Translations under genes and position numbers: made by a program
Shown here: piece by piece, positions 57,018 through 64,000 of the stretch
Position numbering within the stretch: the first letter of the stretch is position 1
How the letters are laid out: the number at the start of each line of letters is the position of its first letter
Notes under the pieces: generated by a model
Database searches by the model: none
Told to the model about the DNA's origin: nothing
The model's input: only the letters and a program-made list of their open reading frames with translations
NCBI RefSeq assembly: GCF_003945345.1
Contig: NZ_AP019308.1
Location: forward strand, 2,356,001-2,420,000
Length of the DNA stretch: 64,000 nt
Direction: 5' to 3'
Source of the DNA: Paenibacillus baekrokdamisoli
Lineage (GTDB): Bacteria > Bacillota > Bacilli > Paenibacillales > Paenibacillaceae

Positions 57018-58292
57018 TTACTTCATTACAGCTTTAACTAAAACGGATGCAATTTGTCTCAATGGAACGACTGACTTGGCTGCTCCCGCTTCGACTGCTG
57101 ATCTTGGCATCCCATAAACAACACAGGATTCTTCCGCCTCTGCAATCGCACTCTCTGCACCGCTTTCGTTAAGTGCCTTCATCCCTTTTACTCCGTCGCT
57201 TCCCATACCTGTCATGATAACCGCATGTCTACGCAATTCAGTAAATGGCGTACACGATTCGAACATGACGTCTACGGATGGGCGGTGACCGCTGCACGGA
57301 GGCTCTTCTGTTAAACGTATGTAGTATCCTAATGAATCCTTTGCGAGCTCCAAATGGTGTCCGCCAGGCGCGATATACACCATTCCTGCATAAACACGTT
57401 CGCCGTTAACTGCTTCCGTCACATGAACAGAGCTGAATGCATCCAGTCTTTGTGCAAGAGACTTCGTAAACTTAGGCGGCATATGCTGCACGACTAATAC
57501 TGGAGCAGGAAGACTAGCGGGTAAAGAAGTAATAACTTCGTGTAAAGCACGCGGACCACCAGTTGATGTCCCTATTGTTATCAAGTGCTGAAAATTGCTG
57601 ACTTGCTTCAGCTTTTCTTTCGTCCGCAGACCTTCTGGCTCCTGCTTATTCAATGGCTCAAAAACAGGATATGGGTTAGATGGTTTATTACTGACGGGCT
57701 TGTCCTCTACTAAATGCTTACCTCTTAGAGGATCTGGTTTATTTATTGCTGACGGTATATCCTTTATTTTATCAATTCCGGAATGATCCACTTTCAGCGT
57801 TTTGAGCGGCTTCAGAAGTAATTCTTGCTTTACCTGATGAACCTGTTTCACACTAGGCTTTTCTTGGGGTTTAAACAACTGCGAATTCCGTTTCGTTAAT
57901 ACAGCAATCCGAAGTTTCTCAAGCAGTTGTTCACCAACCGAAATGATATCAGGTGATAATGGCCCAGATGGCTTTCGAATAAAATCAAATGCACCATTCT
58001 GGAGTGCTTTAATCGTCTCTCGGGTACCGTCATCACTAATGCTGGAGAGCATAATAATCGGTGTTGGTTTAATATTCATAATACGTCCCAGAGCTTCCAA
58101 ACCATTCATTACAGGCATTTCCAAATCCATCGTAATAACATCTGGCTTCCACTCAACCACAGCTTCAATTGCTTCTCGACCGTTCTTGGCGGTTGCTACA
58201 ATCTCGAACTGTGAGTCTGCTGCGATAAGATCACAAATGATTTTTCGCATAAAAGCGGAATCGTCCACCACGAGCACGCGATGTGCGTTCAT
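57018..58292 (-). CDS. cheB: Chemotaxis response regulator methylesterase CheB
   Basis: A 424-residue two-domain protein. The receiver domain (1-120) has Asp10/Asp11 and the phosphoacceptor Asp56 (VITMDLEMPVMNGL). The C-terminal methylesterase (about 238-420) has the GTSTGGPRAL nucleophile region, QHMPPKFTKSLAQRL and TGMGSDGVKG. The linker between them (~110 residues, Lys/Pro-rich) is longer than in typical CheB (~350 residues overall). It is 41 bp after the flhG-cheB junction group and just before cheA. Confidence 0.95.
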   Translation of the reverse strand: MNAHRVLVVDDSAFMRKIICDLIAADSQFEIVATAKNGREAIEAVVEWKPDVITMDLEMPVMNGLEALGRIMNIKPTPIIMLSSISDDGTRETIKALQNGAFDFIRKPSGPLSPDIISVGEQLLEKLRIAVLTKRNSQLFKPQEKPSVKQVHQVKQELLLKPLKTLKVDHSGIDKIKDIPSAINKPDPLRGKHLVEDKPVSNKPSNPYPVFEPLNKQEPEGLRTKEKLKQVSNFQHLITIGTSTGGPRALHEVITSLPASLPAPVLVVQHMPPKFTKSLAQRLDAFSSVHVTEAVNGERVYAGMVYIAPGGHHLELAKDSLGYYIRLTEEPPCSGHRPSVDVMFESCTPFTELRRHAVIMTGMGSDGVKGMKALNESGAESAIAEAEESCVVYGMPRSAVEAGAAKSVVPLRQIASVLVKAVMK

Positions 58293-58322
58293 AGGCGTCT
58301 CCCTCCCTATATTTTCAAAGGA

Positions 58323-59195
58323 TTAGTTGATTAGTCTGAACATCTTATGCAGAAATCCTTTGACACCGCTATTAGCGGAGACAGGTGTATTAGAAATGTC
58401 GGCAAACCTTCTGGCGATTTCCATTACAGACTGGGTAGCCACCGAATTTGGAAAAGCCAAGGAGAAAGGAATCTGCTTCTTTACGGCTTTAGTGACATTT
58501 GGATCATCTGGTACGATTCCAAGTATAGGAAGGGATATATGAAGGAATCTCTCAGCAACCAAACTGATCTTGTCTGCCGTTGCTTTGCCTTCCTTCTCAT
58601 CAATTGCTCGATTAACAATAAGCTTGAATTTCACTTGATGCTCCATCGCTGTAACCATCTTTATTAATGCGTAAGCATCCGTAATTGATGTTGGTTCTGG
58701 TGTCGTGACAACAACAGCTTCTTGAGCTGCTACGATGAATTTGACTGTTTCCTTGGATAGACCGGCTCCTGTGTCAAATAAGATGACATCGTACTCACCA
58801 TGAAGCTTACCGATCTGTTCCTCAAAATAATCAAGCTGCACTGAAGTTAAATCCAGCAAATCCTTAAATCCGGAACCTCCAGCTATAAAATGGACCCCTT
58901 GCGGGCCTTCCTGAATAATGTCCCAAATCGTCTTCTGCTGCATTAATAAATGGTAGAGGCTGTACTTTGCAGAAACGCCCATAAGCACATCGATATTCGC
59001 CATGCCAATATCCGCATCGAAAATCAAAACCTTCAGACCTAAGGATTGTAAGGCAAGTGAGAAATTCAAGCTGAAATTTGACTTGCCCACGCCGCCTTTA
59101 CCGCTAGTTACGGTGATAACACGTGTTGCCTTCCCTTCGCTATTCTGCGATTGGTTTCGCACCATGTGTCTTAATGCTTCTGCTTGATCATTCAT
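58323..59195 (-). CDS. flhG: Flagellar number regulator FlhG (MinD-like ATPase, YlxH)
   Basis: A 290-residue ParA/MinD-type ATPase controlling flagellar number and placement together with FlhF. The deviant Walker A SGKGGVGKS is at 31-39, and DADIGMANIDVLMG near 62 and LFDTGAGLS near 145 follow. The ATG at 59195 has GGGGGCGG upstream and overlaps the flhF stop by 8 nt. The frame stays open upstream to 59279 but without a ribosome-binding site. Confidence 0.93.
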   Translation of the reverse strand: MNDQAEALRHMVRNQSQNSEGKATRVITVTSGKGGVGKSNFSLNFSLALQSLGLKVLIFDADIGMANIDVLMGVSAKYSLYHLLMQQKTIWDIIQEGPQGVHFIAGGSGFKDLLDLTSVQLDYFEEQIGKLHGEYDVILFDTGAGLSKETVKFIVAAQEAVVVTTPEPTSITDAYALIKMVTAMEHQVKFKLIVNRAIDEKEGKATADKISLVAERFLHISLPILGIVPDDPNVTKAVKKQIPFSLAFPNSVATQSVMEIARRFADISNTPVSANSGVKGFLHKMFRLIN

Positions 59196-60507
59196 GATCA
59201 GCCGCCCCCAATAGTTGTAAGACATAGCTGTCTGATCGGAAAAGGGCAATATCATCTGGTACCGTTTGACCGTATGCAATATAGGTCGGCTGAAATCCCT
59301 TCTCTAGCGCAAGATTAAGGATAGCCCCATAGGCATTCGTTTCATCCTGTTTCGTGAATAAGACCTTACGTACTCCGTATTTGGAGAATTGTTCAGCCAC
59401 CGTAGACATATCCTTAAATTTGCCTGTTAAGCTAAGGACTAAATAGGTTTCTGATTCGTCCCCTGAATGCAGTAAACTATTTACTTCTGATACATATAAT
59501 TCATTACGATAATTTCGACCAGCAGTATCCATGAAAATAAGGTCTCTCTCCTCAAGCTGTTTGAAGGCTCGCGATACTTCTAGTGGAGAAAAAACAACCT
59601 CTAGCGGTACATTCAATATCGTTGCATAAGTCCGAAGCTGATCAACAGCTGCAATTCGGTATGTATCTGAAGTAATGAACCCTACTTTACGTCCGGCCTT
59701 TAGCGTTTGCTCAGCAGCAAGCTTTGCGATTGATGTTGTTTTACCAACACCAGTTGGTCCAACGAAATGAACCACTCTGGTGCTTCTACTTAGCCCTTCT
59801 CCTTCGAAATCTTTAAGCCACGCCGTTAAGATCAACTTGGCTGAATCCCACACCCCGTGCCGATCAACCTGTTGAGCAGGGTTGTTCTCAAGCTGATGTT
59901 CGATCTCTTCGATCAGTTTCTCAATCCATTGGGTGTTTACTTCCTGATCAGAAAGTCGATCGTAAAGAGCTTGGATAGGTTCTGACCAGGCTTTCACTTG
60001 CTGCTGTCTTGACACTTTCACAATCCATTGCTTCATGTCACGAATTTCGTTCATCAGATCATTATCTGTCGTTCGCTGCTTGGGAGCCTCTTCTTTGACA
60101 ACAGGCAGTGGCGCTAAAGTTGCAGTTCCAGTGGTACCCCTATTGTTACTATAGGCTTGTCTGGTAACTTCAGTCGTTGCTCCATATGGCATTGCTGCCT
60201 CAGTTGTCTCGGCCTTGGTTGGTTTTCCTTCTCTTAACGAAGCAATCGCGGTGATCTGAGCTAAAGTCGCTGACATGTTATCTGCCGGCTCAGCACGCGG
60301 TGTTCTTTTTACCGGAGGAGCTGGCTTTGCACTCGCATTATTCTCAATTGCCGCGATGACTTCCATTTTCTTCTTGCCGAACATTCCAAGAAATCCGCCG
60401 ACACGAATCTCTTTCGTATTCAGTATGATGGCATCTGGTCCCAGCTCACTGCGTATCATTGGGAGAGCCTCAGGCAATGCATTAACTACATAGCGCTTTA
60501 CCTTCAT
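59188..60507 (-). CDS. flhF: Flagellar biosynthesis GTPase FlhF
   Basis: A 439-residue SRP-type GTPase that directs the site of flagellar assembly. The N-terminal basic B domain (MKVKRYVVNALPEALPMIRS) is followed by a variable Ala/Thr-rich linker, an N domain (about 165-235) and the G domain with GPTGVGKTTSIAKLAAEQ near 250 and DTAGRNYRN near 328. The start overlaps the flhA stop by 4 nt. Confidence 0.96.
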   Translation of the reverse strand: MKVKRYVVNALPEALPMIRSELGPDAIILNTKEIRVGGFLGMFGKKKMEVIAAIENNASAKPAPPVKRTPRAEPADNMSATLAQITAIASLREGKPTKAETTEAAMPYGATTEVTRQAYSNNRGTTGTATLAPLPVVKEEAPKQRTTDNDLMNEIRDMKQWIVKVSRQQQVKAWSEPIQALYDRLSDQEVNTQWIEKLIEEIEHQLENNPAQQVDRHGVWDSAKLILTAWLKDFEGEGLSRSTRVVHFVGPTGVGKTTSIAKLAAEQTLKAGRKVGFITSDTYRIAAVDQLRTYATILNVPLEVVFSPLEVSRAFKQLEERDLIFMDTAGRNYRNELYVSEVNSLLHSGDESETYLVLSLTGKFKDMSTVAEQFSKYGVRKVLFTKQDETNAYGAILNLALEKGFQPTYIAYGQTVPDDIALFRSDSYVLQLLGAADHE

Positions 60508-62537
60508 AGATTGACCACCCCAATGCTTTGAACTTCTACACTAGGTTCTAATTCACTATAAGAAAGTACTGGGATATCTTGCATCGTACGTTCAACTAGC
60601 TGGCGTAAGTACATGCGAATTGTCGGTGATGCCAGTACAATCGGTTGGTTACCAGATTGAATTTGCTTTTTAACCTGCTCATTCAATTTCTGATAGATGG
60701 TTTGAGTAGCAATTGGATCAAGTGCCAAATAGCTTCCCTGATCAGAGCTCTGTACAGATTCCGCAATCTTCTTCTCTAAAGAAGGACCTACCGTAATTAC
60801 GCGAAGGGTATCCCCATTTTGCGAGAATTGCTGAGTGATTTGTCTGGATAAAGCCTGACGCACATATTCATTAAGAATATCCGTGTCTTTCGTATAGCCA
60901 CCATGATCTGCAAGTGTTTCGAAAATCGTCACCATATCGCGAATCGATATTTTCTCACGAAGCAGCTTGGCCAATACTTTCTGAACATCACCAACTGTAA
61001 GAATCGAAGGGATTAGATCATCAACCAATGCTGGGTGCGATTCTCTGACATTGTCAACAAGCGCTTTCGCCTCTTGACGACCAATAAGCTCATGAGCATG
61101 ACGTTTAATAATTTCAGTTAAATGTGTCGCTACTACGGAAGGCGGATCTACGACTGTATAACCCATTAATTCAGCACGTTCTTTAGTCGCCTCATCAATC
61201 CAAATGGCTGGCAATCCAAATGCCGGTTCGATTGTTTCAATCCCCACAATCGACTCATCATCAAACCCAGGACTCATGGCCAAATAATGATTGAGTAGAA
61301 GCTCACCACGAGCCACAATATTTCCTTTGATTTTAATTACATATTCATTAGGCTTCAGTTGAATATTGTCGCGGATACGAATGACTGGTACAACAAGCCC
61401 CAGCTCCAGCGCGCACTGTCTGCGAATCATAATGATGCGGTCTAGTAAGTCTCCACCCTGCTGCGTATCTGCTAACGGGATAAGACCGTAACCAAATTCG
61501 AACTCGATTGGGTCCACCTGTAAAAGGCTAATGACACTTTCAGGACTTCTGACCTCTTCAATTTGTTGTTCTTCCACTAGCATCTCTTCTTCTATCTGCT
61601 GCTTGTTCAATGTTTTTTGCATACGAATACCTGCAACAATAAGAACAACTGCAAATGGGATTGTAGCTATGGGACCGATTGGAGTTGCGATTCCAAGCAA
61701 ACCAATCGTTCCGGCTACGATATAAAGCAGTTTCGGATAACGGAATAATTGATTTGTGATATCATGTGCGAGATTACCATCCGACGCTGCACGTGTAACG
61801 ATTAAACCAGTTGCTGTTGAGATTAATAGTGCCGGTATCTGACTCACTAGACCATCACCGATTGTTAACACAGAGAAAGTCGATAGCGATTCTTGGAACG
61901 ACATTCCGTGAACAGACATTCCAATAACGAATCCGCCTAGTAGGTTGATAATTAGGATAATTATAGATGCAATAGCATCACCCTTAACGAATTTACTCGC
62001 ACCATCCATCGAACCATAAAAGTCTGCTTCTCGTTCAATTTTCTGACGGCGTTCTCTAGCTTGTGTTTCATTAATGAGGCCTGCGTTTAAATCCGCATCG
62101 ATACTCATCTGTTTACCTGGCATAGCATCGAGAGTAAACCTCGCCGCTACCTCAGCTACACGCTCAGAACCTTTTGTAATAACAATGAACTGAACAACAA
62201 CTAGAATAAGGAATACGACAAAGCCAATCGCAATTTGTCCGCCTGCAACCCAATTACCAAACGTTTCAACAACTTTCCCTGCTTCACCATGCGACAATAT
62301 ATTACGAGTTGTCGAAACATTAAGCGCTAGACGGAAAAGCGTTGTTATGAGCAGTAAAGATGGAAAGATGGAAAACTGTAATGCATCTGACGTATTCATT
62401 GAAATAAGCAAAATCATTAGCGCCGCGGAGATATTGACTATAAGCAGGACGTCCATTAACTCGGTAGGAATCGGTATAACCATCATGAGCACAATGCCGA
62501 TGATCCCAATGAGTATGGTCAGGTCCTTAACCTTCAT
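60504..62537 (-). CDS. flhA: Flagellar export gate protein FlhA
   Basis: A 677-residue component of the type III flagellar export apparatus. Eight membrane helices lie in the N-terminal ~320 residues, including the conserved FHIPEP-like loop (VITKGSERVAEVAARFTLDAMPGKQMSIDAD, about 120-150), whose charged residues handle protons. The C-terminal cytoplasmic domain forms the nonameric substrate-docking ring. Length is normal. It has GGAGGAGG before the ATG. Confidence 0.97.
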   Translation of the reverse strand: MKVKDLTILIGIIGIVLMMVIPIPTELMDVLLIVNISAALMILLISMNTSDALQFSIFPSLLLITTLFRLALNVSTTRNILSHGEAGKVVETFGNWVAGGQIAIGFVVFLILVVVQFIVITKGSERVAEVAARFTLDAMPGKQMSIDADLNAGLINETQARERRQKIEREADFYGSMDGASKFVKGDAIASIIILIINLLGGFVIGMSVHGMSFQESLSTFSVLTIGDGLVSQIPALLISTATGLIVTRAASDGNLAHDITNQLFRYPKLLYIVAGTIGLLGIATPIGPIATIPFAVVLIVAGIRMQKTLNKQQIEEEMLVEEQQIEEVRSPESVISLLQVDPIEFEFGYGLIPLADTQQGGDLLDRIIMIRRQCALELGLVVPVIRIRDNIQLKPNEYVIKIKGNIVARGELLLNHYLAMSPGFDDESIVGIETIEPAFGLPAIWIDEATKERAELMGYTVVDPPSVVATHLTEIIKRHAHELIGRQEAKALVDNVRESHPALVDDLIPSILTVGDVQKVLAKLLREKISIRDMVTIFETLADHGGYTKDTDILNEYVRQALSRQITQQFSQNGDTLRVITVGPSLEKKIAESVQSSDQGSYLALDPIATQTIYQKLNEQVKKQIQSGNQPIVLASPTIRMYLRQLVERTMQDIPVLSYSELEPSVEVQSIGVVNL

Positions 62538-62568
62538 GACGTTACCTCCTCCACTGTTCGCAAAATCA

Positions 62569-63660
62569 TTACTTTACTCTACCTTTAATCTTATATACGT
62601 ATGCCAATACTTCCGCCACAGCTTGGAACAAGTCAGCGGGTACGACATCACCAATTTCCGCCCTTTCATATAACGCTCTGGCGAGCGGCTTGTTTTCCAT
62701 AGTAATTACGCCGTTTTCTTTTGCTACTTCTCTAATTCGCAATGCAACAAAGTCCATACCCTTGGCTATGACTGTTGGTGCTTCCATTTTTGTACCGTCG
62801 TACTGTAAAGCAATTGCGAAGTGAGTCGGGTTTGTAATAATAACATCTGCTTTGGGAACCTCTTGCATCATTCTCTGTAGGGCCATACGTCTTTGGCGTT
62901 CCCGAATCTTCCCTTTAATTAGAGGATCACCCTCTGATTTTTTATACTCATCTTTAATATCTTGCTTAGACATGCGTAGACTTTTCTCATGCTCAAAACG
63001 TTGATAGATATAATCTCCTACAGCGAGTACCGCGAGTATTGAACCAATTTCCAATCCAAGTTTGACTGTTATACTACCTATGAAACTAAACATATAAGAT
63101 ATTGGTACCGATCCAAGCTGCATAATATGCGCGCGTTGATTCCAGACCGTTAAATAAACAATGACCGCGATAACGATTAGTTTTGTAATGTTTTTGAAGA
63201 ATTCCACGATTGAACGCATCGAGAAGATCTGTTTAAACCCTTTGAGGGGATTAATCTTGTTTAGATTCATCTTGAGCGGTTCACCCGTGAATAGAAAACC
63301 AATCTGGACATAATTTCCGACAAGCCCAATCACAACCGTAATAATAAAGAGCGGTGCTAGAAGCATAAATATTTGCATCATGAGACTTGAGAACAACGTG
63401 AGTACGTTCTCCTTCGTTAATTCCATCATCAGCTTCTGTTCGAAGATCAAACCGAACATTCGGATCAGTCGTTCCTTGTAGTAACCACCTAGCATCATAA
63501 AGCTGAAAAAACTAACCAACATAATAAAAGCGGCAGGTAGTTCGGAGCTCTTTGCTACCTGACCTTTTTTTCTAGACTCTTCTCGCTTTTTAGGTGTTGC
63601 ACGCTCTGTCTTTTCTTGAGAAAACATTTGTAGATCAAGCGTCCAACGATACGATGACAA
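62569..63660 (-). CDS. flhB: Flagellar export switch protein FlhB
   Basis: A 363-residue export protein that switches substrate specificity from rod/hook to filament after autocleavage. The N-terminal DLQMFSQEKTERATPKKREE is typical. Four membrane helices lie at about 30-215, and the cytoplasmic domain has the self-cleaving NPTH motif near 275 (IITNPTHFAIALQYDG). It lies 5 bp after fliR and 31 bp before flhA. Confidence 0.97.
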   Translation of the reverse strand: MSSYRWTLDLQMFSQEKTERATPKKREESRKKGQVAKSSELPAAFIMLVSFFSFMMLGGYYKERLIRMFGLIFEQKLMMELTKENVLTLFSSLMMQIFMLLAPLFIITVVIGLVGNYVQIGFLFTGEPLKMNLNKINPLKGFKQIFSMRSIVEFFKNITKLIVIAVIVYLTVWNQRAHIMQLGSVPISYMFSFIGSITVKLGLEIGSILAVLAVGDYIYQRFEHEKSLRMSKQDIKDEYKKSEGDPLIKGKIRERQRRMALQRMMQEVPKADVIITNPTHFAIALQYDGTKMEAPTVIAKGMDFVALRIREVAKENGVITMENKPLARALYERAEIGDVVPADLFQAVAEVLAYVYKIKGRVK

Positions 63661-63665
63661 TAACC

Positions 63666-64000
63666 TCAGCCTCCTGCCTTAGTTACAGGACCTTGTATAA
63701 TGCCGAGCAGTTTTTCCATCGCACTAAACATCTGCGAAAACAAATGCTCGAAGAGAGCAACAAGACCTGGCATGATTAAAGTCAGCAATAGAAGGCCAAC
63801 AATAATTTTGATTGGTATACCAATTACGAACACGTTATATTGAGGCGCAGTTCTAGCAAGGAACCCCAATCCAACGTCAGTTAAGAACATGGCAGCTACT
63901 AAGGGAGCAGACATCTGAAGAGCCAGCATAAAGGTTTCAGCGAATGTATGTACAAGAAAAGTAGATAGGCTTCCTTCATAAATACGATCAAACAACGCAT
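63666..64000 (-). CDS. fliR: Flagellar export protein FliR (C-terminal part)
   Basis: The C-terminal ~111 residues of FliR, a core membrane component of the flagellar export gate; the N-terminal half lies beyond the right edge. ETFMLALQMSAPLVAAMFLT and VFVIGIPIKIIVGLLLLTLI are the conserved membrane segments of the family. The frame is open to the window edge, so no start can be assigned. Confidence 0.93.
   Translation of the reverse strand, partial: ALFDRIYEGSLSTFLVHTFAETFMLALQMSAPLVAAMFLTDVGLGFLARTAPQYNVFVIGIPIKIIVGLLLLTLIMPGLVALFEHLFSQMFSAMEKLLGIIQGPVTKAGG

Overview
The window is a stretch of core chromosome from a spore-forming, flagellated Firmicute. It most resembles Paenibacillus, Cohnella and their relatives. 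The evidence is a gene order that closely parallels the Bacillus subtilis cinA-to-fliR segment, the dipicolinate and spore-cortex genes, a Gram-positive PolC, and several TTG starts behind strong Shine-Dalgarno sequences. Nearly every gene is on the minus strand, so transcription runs from high to low coordinates. I see no prophage, insertion sequence, tRNA, rRNA or CRISPR array.

Layout in the direction of transcription. (1) 64000-49100: the 3' part of a flagellar/chemotaxis operon (fliR, flhB, flhA, flhF, flhG, cheB, cheA, cheW, cheC, cheD, a small membrane protein, sigD, a FapA/DUF342 protein, a small hypothetical, a SwrB-like protein and an MltG-like membrane protein). (2) 48900-40360: rpsB-tsf-pyrH-frr-uppS-cdsA-dxr-rseP-proS, covering translation factors, UMP kinase, isoprenoid and lipid synthesis, a site-2 protease and a prolyl-tRNA synthetase. 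(3) 40300-36000: polC. (4) 35700-27200: rimP-nusA-rnpM-ylxQ-infB-rbfA-nrnA-truB-ribF, a transcription/translation operon behind a consensus sigma-A promoter. (5) 27030-21370: rpsO, pnp, ylxY, an M16 peptidase and dut. (6) 21000-16100: dpaA-dpaB-asd-dapG-dapA, which makes dipicolinate and diaminopimelate precursors for the spore. (7) 15640-9000: an RNase J with a long structured leader, tepA, ylzJ, ftsK/spoIIIE and a SleB-type hydrolase. (8) 8850-1: the ymf cluster (two M16-like proteins, an SDR enzyme, DUF3243, DUF3388, a RodZ-like protein), then yajQ, rimO, pgsA and the start of cinA.

No wholly new protein system is evident. The most interesting signals are non-coding: a dispersed ~98-bp double-hairpin repeat found near terminators (two full copies, one diverged, one short inverted); a 45-bp tandem array with hairpin potential between a candidate sigma-K promoter and dpaA; and a ~340-nt RNase J leader with crossing, mutually exclusive stems. 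Protein-level oddities are an RNase J2-like sequence that keeps an intact metal-binding motif, a eukaryotic/archaeal-type ProRS at the usual proS locus, and an (AACAGG)11 run that sets the length of the RodZ linker.
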